Shown here in pieces: positions 53,763 to 61,982 of a stretch of 64,000 bases of DNA. The DNA comes from JASLEW01 sp035544895 (GTDB lineage Bacteria > Acidobacteriota > Thermoanaerobaculia > Multivoradales > UBA5704). The position numbers and the translations under genes were made by a program. Numbering within the stretch: position 1 is the first letter of the stretch; each line of letters opens with the position of its first letter. Under the pieces are notes generated by a model. That model was not told the origin of the DNA, did no database searches, and saw only the letters and a list, made by a program, of their open reading frames with translations. The stretch is from NCBI GenBank assembly GCA_035544895.1, contig DASZZM010000086.1, forward strand, positions 14,828 to 78,827, read 5' to 3'.

Positions 53763-53791
53763 ATTTTAAAACCTTAGTGGCCGCCAGTCAA
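53763..53791 (-). promoter_or_regulatory. dnaK promoter with overlapping inverted repeats
   Basis: On the minus strand: TTGACT (53791-53786), 17-base spacer, TAAAAT (53768-53763). GTCAAC at 53787-53792 pairs with GTTGAC at 53809-53814 (16-base spacer), and GTGGCC/GGCCAC pair nearby (about 53777-53802). These overlap the -35 region and could bind HspR, although the classical CTTGAGT-N7-ACTCAAG HAIR box is not seen. Confidence 0.7.
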
Positions 53792-53866
53792 CTTTGGGCC
53801 ACACTCATGTTGACAAGGAGGGGCGCAGATTTATTCCCGTTCAGGGGGTTGAATAGGACAACACTG

Positions 53867-53974
53867 GTTGGTGCGCAGGAGGGCGGGGGCGTCCCCTTCC
53901 CCCCCGGAGGGGAGGGAAGGGGACCGAGGGGTTGCGGGGGGAGATCCAATAGATGCTTTGAGTAGGCCACCAAC
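53867..53974 (-). repeat. Dispersed GC-rich element, copy 6 (short form, perfect terminal inverted repeats)
   Basis: GTTGGTGCGC at 53867-53876 and CACCAAC at 53968-53974 form the terminal inverted repeat. In minus orientation the interior reads CTACTCAAAGCATCTATTGG, then the CCCCTTCCC/GGGAAGGGG stem. Lies between the dnaK promoter and the stop of the DUF4388 gene. Confidence 0.85.
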
Positions 53975-53993
53975 GCCAGATCGGAGCGCCAAC

Positions 53994-55547
53994 TCAGTCA
54001 AGCAGCACCAGGGGAGGCGTGCTCGATGGGGAGGGAACAAACAAAAGAGGGTCGAGGAAGAAGTTCCCGGTGATGGCGCCGGAGGTGCCGAGCTCAGCGA
54101 GGGGCCTGCGGTTCTCTACGGGCTGGAGGGAATAGCTCTCCTCGTGCGCCGAGTAGAGAAGCGGCTCGCCGCGGGGGTCGCGCAGGTCCGCGGGAGCGAG
54201 CAGCCCGGCCTGGGCGAGATGGCTCAGGCGGTCGGGAAAGCGGCCTTCCAGGAGAAAGTAGGTCTTGGCGGCGCCGTCGATCTTCTGGAAGAAAGCGTCG
54301 CGCTGGGAGCGCAGCAGGGCGGCTCGCTCGTTGCCCTGCCAGGGGAAAGGCAGCGGTATGGCCTGGGGCGCGAGGCGCAGGGCGGCGATCACCGCCGCCG
54401 CCAGGGCCGCCGCGAGGACTCCGCTCAGGACACGAGCGGCGGGAGTCGTCTCGCGCTGCCGCTCGAGAGTGATATGGCGCACTCTCAGCGGCACGGGTGG
54501 CGCGAGTGGCACCGCCCTGACCGAGTCGGAAGGGACCTTTTCGCCGCTCAGGCGTCGCGCTGGCGGGGATTGCCCTCCGCCAGGCGAGTCCGCCATGGCT
54601 GCGAGCGGCGCGGGCGGCGCGGGCGGAGCGGGCGGAGCGGGCGGAGCGGAAGCGCCGGCGGCCGATCTCGAAGTGGCGGCGGGAAGCGATCCGGCGGCCG
54701 ACCTCAGGGTGGCGGCCGAGACGGCCGGCACCGATTTCAGGGTGGCGGCGGCAGCCGAGGACGGGGCTCCGTCGCGGCCCGGGCGCGCGGCCCGCGCGAC
54801 GGCGCGGGCTGACGGGGCGCCGCCTGCCGCCTCGGCCACTCCGGGATCGAAGGCCGGCGGCTCCGCCGAGCGAGACGGCCTTGCCGGAGTGATCGACGGG
54901 ACTTCGGCGGGGGCCGCGGCCTGCGCGGGCGGCGCCGGAGGAGACTCCTCCCCGGCCAGGCTGAATGGATCGGGCAAGGGAGCCAAGGGCGAGAGCGAAT
55001 GCCGCTCGGCGGCTCCCGGCAGCGGGGCAGCGGCCGGAGAGGCCGGGAAGCCGGCCCGGGCGAGCGGCGCACCGGCGAGCTGGTCGAGCGTGCGGAGAAG
55101 CAGGTCCTCGACCGAGATGGGCGTGAAACCTTCCTCGTAGGACACCTCGTCACCGCTATAGAACTTGAAGTCCCCCTGGTCCCAGCCCAGGAGCTGCTCG
55201 AGCTGCCGGCGAGTCTGCAGGCGCAAGGCCGCGAGAAGCTGCTGGCGCGAGAGGTAACCGCGGTCGACCAGCAGATCGAGGAGGCGGCCGCCGTCAGCCT
55301 GCTGTTCGGCGCTGGCGCGAGCGAACTCCGCGGCGCTGACCAGGCCCTCGCTGACCAGCACCTGCGCCAACCCTTCCTCGACCGTATGGGTGAGGGCGTC
55401 CGCCGCGACGATCCGGCCACGCAGGAAGGAGACGGCGACGATGTCCTGCTGTCCCTGCACGGTCAGGATTCCGGTCTTGCCCTGCTGCGAGATCATCTGC
55501 AAGATCTCCGGCAGCCGGAACAGGTCGAGGGTGCCTTCAACGGCCAT
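53994..55547 (-). CDS. DUF4388 (PATAN-like) domain protein with a C-terminal membrane segment
   Basis: 517 residues. N-terminal MAVEGTLDLFRLPEILQMISQQGKTGILTVQGQQDIVAVSFLRGRIVAAD (about 1-50) is the DUF4388 domain, followed by a winged-helix-like part (LVSAAEFARASAEQQADGGRLLDLLVDRGYLSRQQLLAALRLQTRRQLEQLLGW). A long disordered Ala/Pro/Ser region (about 165-345) leads to a hydrophobic helix (about 365-390) and an extracytoplasmic tail (LLRSQRDAFFQKIDGAAKTYFLLEGRFPD). DUF4388 proteins are linked to two-component and motility signalling. A role as a membrane-tethered regulator is inference. Confidence 0.8.
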   Translation of the reverse strand: MAVEGTLDLFRLPEILQMISQQGKTGILTVQGQQDIVAVSFLRGRIVAADALTHTVEEGLAQVLVSEGLVSAAEFARASAEQQADGGRLLDLLVDRGYLSRQQLLAALRLQTRRQLEQLLGWDQGDFKFYSGDEVSYEEGFTPISVEDLLLRTLDQLAGAPLARAGFPASPAAAPLPGAAERHSLSPLAPLPDPFSLAGEESPPAPPAQAAAPAEVPSITPARPSRSAEPPAFDPGVAEAAGGAPSARAVARAARPGRDGAPSSAAAATLKSVPAVSAATLRSAAGSLPAATSRSAAGASAPPAPPAPPAPPAPLAAMADSPGGGQSPPARRLSGEKVPSDSVRAVPLAPPVPLRVRHITLERQRETTPAARVLSGVLAAALAAAVIAALRLAPQAIPLPFPWQGNERAALLRSQRDAFFQKIDGAAKTYFLLEGRFPDRLSHLAQAGLLAPADLRDPRGEPLLYSAHEESYSLQPVENRRPLAELGTSGAITGNFFLDPLLFVPSPSSTPPLVLLD

Positions 55548-55558
55548 CAGGATTGGTC

Positions 55559-55731
55559 ACCAGTTGGTGCCGCCGGTGGGCGGCTCCGGGACATGAAACG
55601 ACGCTGCGATGTGGGTGTGGAGGACTGCTCAAAGCATCTATTGAATCGCCCCCCGCAACCCCTCGATCCCCTTCCCTCCCCTCCGGGGGGGAAGGGGACG
55701 CCCCCTCCCTCTCGCGCACCGACCAGTTGGT
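55559..55731 (+). repeat. Dispersed GC-rich element, copy 5, flanked by a 10-bp direct repeat
   Basis: ACCAGTTGGT occurs at 55559-55568 and 55722-55731. Inside: GCCGCCGGTGGGCGG, ATGAAACGACGCTGCGATGT, GCTCAAAGCATCTATTG, core ATCGCCCCCCGC, the CCCCTTCCC/GGGAAGGGG stem, and right end CGCGCACCG. It fills the gap between the DUF4388 start and the stop of the TPR/membrane gene. Confidence 0.87.
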
Positions 55732-55739
55732 TTCCGGGC

Positions 55740-57539
55740 TCATACCGCGTTGCGCAGCTCCCAAAGCAGCCGCCCTCCGAGGAAGAGGAGCAGTCCGCCG
55801 ATCGCGACGATCCAGGCCAAACCGTTGCCTGGATCATACCCCCAGGGCATGCGATAGCCGAGCTGTTCGAAGAGCGGCAGCATGAGCAAGGCGGCCGGCG
55901 CCAGAAGCGCCATAAACGACCGAGCGCCTTCGCCGGACTCGGCCGACGAGAGGCCCGGCACCAGCACCCGGCGGGCGCGGTCGAAGACGCGTGCCCCCAG
56001 GCGCCAATGGAGGGCGCTCGAGGTATAGCCGAAGGGCAGCCTGGCGAAGTGCAGCGCCACCGCGAGGAGGATCAGCACCAGCGAGACGGCCAAGGGACGG
56101 GCCTGGCGGACCAGCTCCAGCCGGACGGCCGCTGCTTCGCGGGGAGCGGAACTGGCGAGCAGAGCGCGCTCGATCTCGGGCACGCGCGCCAGGCCGCCAT
56201 CGGCGGGCACCACGCGTTGCTGGTCGACGTTGCGAGACCATTCGTCCACCTGCGCGTCGTCCAGCAGCTTGGCAGCCACTCGGGCGCGACGCATCTCGTC
56301 GAACATGTAGGACTCGGAGTAGGCCTGACTGCGATCGTACTGGGCCAGCGCGCTGCGAGGATCGGCGGCGGCAGCCTGCTCGAAGTACTGGATGGCGCCA
56401 GGGAAGTCTCCCTTGTAAAAAGAATAGACCCCGAGGTTGATGAGGGCGGGAGCGTTCTGCGGCTCGGCCTCGACGACCTGGCGGTAGAACGAGCGGGCGA
56501 GCTCCCACTGGTTCAGGGAGCGATGCACGTCGGCCAGGAGGTGCTTGACCGCGGGGCTCTCGGGCAGCAATGCCCGCAGCTCGCCGAGATCGACATAGAG
56601 CCCACCGTAGAGCCGCTTCTGCCGCAGGCTTTCCATGGCGCGCACCGGTGGCGACAGCGCGACCGAGACGTGACGGCGCGCCTGGCCGACCACGACCGGC
56701 GCCGCGCCCAGCGTGAGCCAGAGGGCGATCAGCACCGCCCGCTGGCTCGGCGAAGCGTAGCCCCAGAGCAGCAGCGACCAGAAGACCGGCAGCCAGAGCA
56801 GCCCGCCAGGGAGCAGGAGCGGCCAGAGGAGGAGCAGGGCGGCCGCGGCCAGGGCTGCCGGACGGGGCAGCCGGCGCGCCAGCAGCTCCACCAGGTCGTG
56901 GCAGAGCCCTCCGCCGCGGGTCGCCATCAGGACACCGACGAAAAGTCCCCCGGTGACGAGCAGCAGGCAGAGGCCCCAGAGCAGCAAGTCCTGCAGCCAC
57001 AAGTAGCGCTGCAGGGGCAGCCAGACGAAGCGCGGCCAGGCGCGCGCCAGGGAGGCCACCAGGCGCGGGTAGTCCCCTTGCAGGCGGGCGACCGTCGCCA
57101 CGGCGAAGGCGGCATCCGGACGCCCCGGGTCGAGCCTCTCGGCGGCGGCCAGGGACCAGCCGGCGCGGGTAAAGTCACGCCTGCGCGCCGCTTCCACGGC
57201 CCGGTTCAGGGCGCCGGAGGAGAGGTCGGGCAGGCGCGCCATGCCAAGCTCGTGGGCGGTGGCCAGCAACTCGTCGATCACGCCCTCCGAACGCTCCCGG
57301 TTGGGTGCGTTCATCCACTGCAGCCATTGCTCGGCGAGCCGCTGCAAGGCCTGGCGGACCGGACTGGTGATCTCGATGCCAGCCGGCCTGGCGACGACCG
57401 TCACCGACGCCGCGGCGGGCCGGGCCAGGCCCAGCGGCATGACAAGGACCAGAACGCACAGCGCGCCTCGGGACAGCCCTCGCTTCAGGTCGGAAGTACG
57501 GGTGCCCCGCCGGCGGAAGTCAGCCTCGTTTCTGCACAT
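55740..57539 (-). CDS. Multi-pass membrane protein with TPR segment
   Basis: 599 residues from an ATG overlapping the DUF1844 gene by 20 bases. An N-terminal signal/anchor (about 20-45) is followed by a helical region with TPR-like units (ALNRAVEAARRRDFTRAGWSLAAAERLDP), four to five membrane helices (about 178-290), a second TPR block (about 335-415: AVKHLLADVHRSLNQWELARSFYRQVVEAEPQNAPALINLGVYSFYKGDFPGAIQYFEQAAAADPRSALAQYDRSQAY) and further helices to the end. I recognise no enzyme motif. Probably an envelope scaffold; operon with the DUF1844 gene. Confidence 0.78.
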   Translation of the reverse strand: MCRNEADFRRRGTRTSDLKRGLSRGALCVLVLVMPLGLARPAAASVTVVARPAGIEITSPVRQALQRLAEQWLQWMNAPNRERSEGVIDELLATAHELGMARLPDLSSGALNRAVEAARRRDFTRAGWSLAAAERLDPGRPDAAFAVATVARLQGDYPRLVASLARAWPRFVWLPLQRYLWLQDLLLWGLCLLLVTGGLFVGVLMATRGGGLCHDLVELLARRLPRPAALAAAALLLLWPLLLPGGLLWLPVFWSLLLWGYASPSQRAVLIALWLTLGAAPVVVGQARRHVSVALSPPVRAMESLRQKRLYGGLYVDLGELRALLPESPAVKHLLADVHRSLNQWELARSFYRQVVEAEPQNAPALINLGVYSFYKGDFPGAIQYFEQAAAADPRSALAQYDRSQAYSESYMFDEMRRARVAAKLLDDAQVDEWSRNVDQQRVVPADGGLARVPEIERALLASSAPREAAAVRLELVRQARPLAVSLVLILLAVALHFARLPFGYTSSALHWRLGARVFDRARRVLVPGLSSAESGEGARSFMALLAPAALLMLPLFEQLGYRMPWGYDPGNGLAWIVAIGGLLLFLGGRLLWELRNAV

Positions 57540-58104
57540 AGCGGACCCGCAGCCGATAGAGCAGATCCTCGAGGAAGGCGGACTCCTGGGCGGTCAGGTT
57601 GCCGGCCGTCTTCTGGCGCAGCACGTCGAGCATGTCGATGTGCAGCCGGGCCATCTCGAGGTTCTCTTCGGACTGGCCATCCGGCAGCTCCAGGTCTCCC
57701 AGGTAGACGGCGACCGGCTCGGCGAGCATCGCCGCGAGGTCGAAGAAGGTGGGCCCCAGACCGGGCGGCGTCCCCGGGACCTCGAGCCGCGCCGTGGGCT
57801 CCGGCTCCGGGGGGAAGCGCGCCGAGGGGTCGCGCTCCGAACGCCCGCCAGCGCGCCGCGGGTCCGAGCGTGCGGCGGGATCGCCACGCCGCGAGCTCGG
57901 CGGCGCGGCAGCAGGCGCCTCCCGGCCCTCCGGGCGCAAGGCGGAGTCGCCGCGCTGGGCGGCGGCGGCCGGCGTCTCCGGCGGCGGGGCCGGCTCCGGC
58001 GCGGTCGATTTTTCGTCGAGGAAGCGGTACTCTTCGCGCAGCTCGCCCTGGGGAGTGAACATCCGCTTGTCCGTGACCTTGATCTCCTTGTCTTCTTTGC
58101 TCAC
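57520..58104 (-). CDS. DUF1844 protein
   Basis: 194 residues from a GTG at 58104 behind GGAGGACC. The N-terminal VTDKRMFTPQGELREEYRFL is a common preamble, and a long Pro/Ala/Arg-rich disordered part (about 30-110) precedes the DUF1844 domain (TFFDLAAMLAEPVAVYLGDLELPDGQSEENLEMARLHIDMLDVLRQKTAGNLTAQESAFLEDLLYRLRVRYVQ, about 118-190). Family function unknown. Upstream gap 58105-58316 (212 bases) shows no clear gene or repeat. Confidence 0.85.
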   Translation of the reverse strand: MSKEDKEIKVTDKRMFTPQGELREEYRFLDEKSTAPEPAPPPETPAAAAQRGDSALRPEGREAPAAAPPSSRRGDPAARSDPRRAGGRSERDPSARFPPEPEPTARLEVPGTPPGLGPTFFDLAAMLAEPVAVYLGDLELPDGQSEENLEMARLHIDMLDVLRQKTAGNLTAQESAFLEDLLYRLRVRYVQKRG

Positions 58105-58316
58105 TCGGTCCTCCAGCCACCTGGCGTGTCTGCTCTTCCCGGCGGGTGTACGGGCGGTGTTACAGCGAGTCGTTCAAAAATCGTAGCAACCTCCCGAGAG
58201 CGAGGGCAAGCGGCCCGTCCTGCCAATGGGGGCAGCGAGCCGGGGAGGCAAGAGGCAAGCAGCAGACGGCAGGGGGCGCATCTGGCACTAGGATAGCGCC
58301 GTTCGGCCGTGCGCCG

Positions 58317-61300
58317 TCAGCTCGTCTCGCGCCTGCGTTCGGCAACCTGCCGGACGATGTCCTGGGCGATCTCCTCGATCTCCGCGGGCGCACTCATTCC
58401 CTGACCCATGAGCGTCGCGAGAGCGACGGTCAGCGGCTCCAAGCCTTCCCTCAATGGGGACGACTCGATCAACGCATGAACGGCCGTTTCCTCGCCCAGA
58501 GCGGCGAGCGCAACCGCGAGCTCGATCACCGCACGCGTCCGGGTTTCGTCCGTCCCCGAGCTGGCCAGAATCGCGCGAAGCTGATCGAGCGCCCTGCTCC
58601 GCTGCCCCGACCGGGCGAGGAGAAGACCGAGCGCGGCCCTGGCACGAGGATCGTCAGGATCGAGATCCACTGCTTCTGAGCTGGCAAGCTCCGCTTCCGG
58701 ATAGCGCTCAAGCCGGCTCAAGCAATCGCTCTGGAGAATCAGCGCTTGCACGAGCATGGGGCGGAACAGAAGGGTTCTCTTCGACGCGAGCTCGCGATAA
58801 GCATTGACCGCGCGACCTAACGAGGCCAGGGACTCCACCCGCAGGCCGAGTGCCAATTGGCACTTCGATAGATTTTGGAGCGACCCCGCGAGATCGTGGA
58901 GAAAGGCCTCGGGGCGGGCCTTCGCCAAGCTCTCGCGGATCTCGACCGCGCGACCAATCGAGGCCAGCGCCTCCTCCCTTTTGCCGACAGCCGATTGATA
59001 GCTCGACAGGTTGTTGAGCGATCCTGCGAGATTGGCGAGGAAGGCCTCGGGGCGGGCCTTCGCCAAGTTTTCGAAAATCTCGACCGCGCGACCGATCGAG
59101 TCCAACGCCTCCTCCCGCCGTCCGAGATTCGATTGCTCGATCGACAGATTGTTGAGAGAAACCGCTAGGTCGGGGAGAAAGGGCTCGGGGCGGGCCTTGG
59201 CCAAGCCCTCGCGGATCTCGACCGCACGCCTAATCGAGATCAACGCCTCCTCCCGCAAGCCGAGATTCGACTGACAGCTCGAGAGATTGTTAAGCGATGT
59301 CGCGAGATCGGGAAGAGAGACCTCAGGGCGGGCCTTCGCCAAGCTCTCGCGGATCTCGACCGCGCGATCGATCGAGACCAACGCCTCCTTCCGCAGCCCT
59401 ACTTCCATTTGGTGGATCGAAAGGTTGTTGAGTGACGTCGCGAGAGCGGGGAGAAAGGCCTCAGGGCGGGCATTTGCCAAGCTCTCGTAGATCTCGACCG
59501 CGCGACCGCTCAATTCCAGCGCCTCATCCCGCAGGCCGAGAGCCGATTGGTGGTTCGACAGATTGCTGAGCGACATCGCGAGATGGGGGAGGTAGGTCTC
59601 AGGGTGGGCCTTCGCCAAGCTCTCGCGGATCTCGACCGCGCGTCCAATCGAGGCCAGCGCCTCCTCCAGCAGGCCGAGAGCCGATTGGCAGCTCGACAGG
59701 TTGTTGAGCGACATCGCGAGATCGGGAAGGTAGGTCTCAGGGAGGGCCTTCGCCAACTCCTCGTAGATCTCGACCGCGCGTCCGATTGAGGCCAGCGCTT
59801 CCTCCCGCAGCCCGACTTCCGCTTGGCAGTTCGACAGATTGTTGAGCAACATCGCGAGATTGGGCAGCAAGGCCCTGGGCAGGGCCTTCGCCAACTCCTC
59901 GTAGATTTCGACCGCACGGCCGATCGAGGCCAGCGCCTCCTCCAACATGCCGAGAGCCGATTGGCAGGTCGACAGGTCGTTGAGCGACACCGCGAGATCG
60001 GGCAGCAAGGCATTGGGGAGGGCCTTCGCCAAGCCATCGCGGATCTCGACTGCGCGACCGATCGAAGTCAGTGCCTCCTCCCGCAGGTCGAGATCCGATT
60101 GGCGGTTCGACAGATTGTTGAGCGACATCGCGAGACCGGGAAGAAAAGCCTCGGGCCGGGCCTTCGCCAAGCTCTCGTAGATCTCGACCGCGCGACCAAC
60201 CGAGGCCAACGCCTCCTCCCGTAGGCCTAGAGTCGATTGGCGGAGCGACAGACTGTTGAGCGACCTCGCGAGATCAGGAAGAAAGGCCTCGGAGTGAATC
60301 CTCGGCAAGCTCTCGTAGGTCTCGACCGCGCGGCCGATCGAGGCCAGCGCCTCCTCCAGGAGGCCAGCGGCGGACTCCTGGTTTGCAAGGTCGCGCAGCC
60401 CTCGCCCGAGGAGTGCGGAACTGGCCAGAGATCTCGGAGCCTCTTGCGCATCGAGAAGGCTAATGAGGCGCTCGAGCGCCGCGATGGCGACCTTCGGTTC
60501 CCCGACTTCGAGAGCCCGATCAACCTCCGGCAGCGCCTCGCGAACCGATGCCGGGAGATCTTCGAGGTCGAAACTCTTGCCTTCTCGATCCGAGAGCAGG
60601 CTCGGCATCGCCGGAGATTGCAGGCGTTGCCGAAGTCTCTCTGGCGCATCAGCCAGGGTGGCCATCTCACTCGGAAGGTGGGCGATGATTTCGCTTCGGT
60701 GGCGCGCAAGCGTGCGGCTGTCGAGAATCGCATCGATCACCTGGAGGTGCTCGGACCGCTCTTCCGGAGCGAGGGAAAGGGCCTCGGTCGCGATGGTTTC
60801 CATTTGCCGCACCAGGGCCGGGGTGTCGTAGTAGGCGACCATGAACTCGGTGGCGGCACGGGCGCGCGCGGCGACTCCTCCGCGCCGGCGCATCAAGTGG
60901 TAGATGCCGTAAAGCCGTTCGGCAATGCGGTACTGTTTGCCCCGCCCCTTGCGGCGCCAGACGACGGCGCCCCGATCGACGAGACGGGCGAGCTGCGCGC
61001 TCGCTACGTTAGAGTCGATGCGCGCCTGCGCGGCGACCTCGGCGGCGCGGGCGTAGTCCCAGATCTCCGCGAGCGTCACGAAGACCTTCCGTTCGAGCGG
61101 AGGGAGAGCCTCGGTCGTCAACTTGAGGTAGTCGGTGTGCTCGTCGAGAAGTCCTGCGAGATCGCTCGTCAGCTCGCGCAACGAGAGCTTGCCCGCGAAC
61201 TCGGCGAGGATGGTCAGCAGTCGAGGGTTGCCACCGGTCAGGATCTCGAGGGCCCTCATCCGCCGGGGCGGTACGGCTTCGCCGGTGGCCCGCTGCCAGA

Positions 61301-61982
61301 GATCGAGACAGCCGCCGGTGTCGAGCCGCTCGAGGCGGTGAATCAGAAACTGTTCGAAGAGCGGAGCCTGCGGATCCTCGATTTCGTGGAAGAAGGAGAC
61401 CGCCGAGCCGAGAAGCATGACCCGCGGCTCCCCGATCAGAACCTCGCGAAACGCCCAGGCATCGCGGTCCGTGAGCTGCTCGCCGAACAGCATCTGCAGG
61501 TTTTCGACCACGAGGAGGAGGCGCCGCTCGTGGCGGTCGGCGAAATCGAGCAGGTAGCCGAGCGCGGCGACGGCGAGGCGGGTGTCGGTTGCATCGGAGG
61601 CCGGGCGGTCGTGCTCGGCCTTGAGCCTCTCGTAGGCGCGCTCGTGGGCGGGGTCGTCCGTCGCCCGGGAAAGATGAAAGACCATCTCGAGCCAGAACTC
61701 ACCGATCGTTCCCGCGCGGTAGGTCTCCTCGGGCGCCACGATGGGGAGCCAACCGGCCGAGAGCGTCTCGTCCGCGCAGGCTTCGTCGATCGTGCGCAAG
61801 AGAAGGGTCGTCTTTCCCATGCCCCGGGCGCCGACCACGACGACGTGCTGGTTTCGCGGGCGACCGAGGTTCTCGCGCAGGATCTGGAGCAACTCGCAGA
61901 GATCGTGGTGCCGCGCTCCGAACCGTTGCGCCCGCTCGGCCGCGTCGAGAAAGGCCGGGTTGTACTTGATGAGCCTCGTCAC
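58317..61982 (-). CDS. STAND-like P-loop NTPase with winged helix and twelve 46-residue TPR-type repeats
   Basis: 1221 residues from a GTG overlapping the upstream NTPase stop (GTGA). N-terminal NTPase: Walker A VVVVGARGMGKTT (Lys57), Walker B RLLLVVENLQMLF with Glu in place of the usual Asp, ILTGGNPRLL as a sensor-2-like helix, then a winged helix (about 300-370: ERKVFVTLAEIWDYARAAEVAAQARIDSNVASAQLARLVDRGAVV). From about residue 543 come twelve tandem repeats of the type EEALASIGRAVEIYESLAKA-(11)-LAxSLNNLSxxQSxLGLR, followed by a more canonical TPR tail. The architecture is that of STAND signalling NTPases, where repeats sense a ligand or partner and the NTPase oligomerises. No effector nuclease, TIR or protease domain is recognisable. 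It probably works with the smaller upstream NTPase. Confidence 0.82.
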   Translation of the reverse strand: MTRLIKYNPAFLDAAERAQRFGARHHDLCELLQILRENLGRPRNQHVVVVGARGMGKTTLLLRTIDEACADETLSAGWLPIVAPEETYRAGTIGEFWLEMVFHLSRATDDPAHERAYERLKAEHDRPASDATDTRLAVAALGYLLDFADRHERRLLLVVENLQMLFGEQLTDRDAWAFREVLIGEPRVMLLGSAVSFFHEIEDPQAPLFEQFLIHRLERLDTGGCLDLWQRATGEAVPPRRMRALEILTGGNPRLLTILAEFAGKLSLRELTSDLAGLLDEHTDYLKLTTEALPPLERKVFVTLAEIWDYARAAEVAAQARIDSNVASAQLARLVDRGAVVWRRKGRGKQYRIAERLYGIYHLMRRRGGVAARARAATEFMVAYYDTPALVRQMETIATEALSLAPEERSEHLQVIDAILDSRTLARHRSEIIAHLPSEMATLADAPERLRQRLQSPAMPSLLSDREGKSFDLEDLPASVREALPEVDRALEVGEPKVAIAALERLISLLDAQEAPRSLASSALLGRGLRDLANQESAAGLLEEALASIGRAVETYESLPRIHSEAFLPDLARSLNSLSLRQSTLGLREEALASVGRAVEIYESLAKARPEAFLPGLAMSLNNLSNRQSDLDLREEALTSIGRAVEIRDGLAKALPNALLPDLAVSLNDLSTCQSALGMLEEALASIGRAVEIYEELAKALPRALLPNLAMLLNNLSNCQAEVGLREEALASIGRAVEIYEELAKALPETYLPDLAMSLNNLSSCQSALGLLEEALASIGRAVEIRESLAKAHPETYLPHLAMSLSNLSNHQSALGLRDEALELSGRAVEIYESLANARPEAFLPALATSLNNLSIHQMEVGLRKEALVSIDRAVEIRESLAKARPEVSLPDLATSLNNLSSCQSNLGLREEALISIRRAVEIREGLAKARPEPFLPDLAVSLNNLSIEQSNLGRREEALDSIGRAVEIFENLAKARPEAFLANLAGSLNNLSSYQSAVGKREEALASIGRAVEIRESLAKARPEAFLHDLAGSLQNLSKCQLALGLRVESLASLGRAVNAYRELASKRTLLFRPMLVQALILQSDCLSRLERYPEAELASSEAVDLDPDDPRARAALGLLLARSGQRSRALDQLRAILASSGTDETRTRAVIELAVALAALGEETAVHALIESSPLREGLEPLTVALATLMGQGMSAPAEIEEIAQDIVRQVAERRRETS
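58701..60356 (-). repeat. Twelve-unit 138-bp coding repeat array
   Basis: Units of 138 bp (46 codons), clearly related at DNA level: the minus-strand phrase encoding GRAVEI recurs every 138 bases. Divergence between units is moderate, with the last unit most degenerate. Within the STAND-like gene. Confidence 0.9.

Noticed and set aside
54999..58058. 1019-codon open frame on the plus strand
   Set aside because: It runs opposite three supported genes and through a repeat element; composition is Gln/Arg/Pro/Gly-rich shadow coding.
58701..60356. Regular direct repeats that could suggest CRISPR
   Set aside because: The 138-bp units are continuous protein-coding TPR-type repeats without unique spacers.
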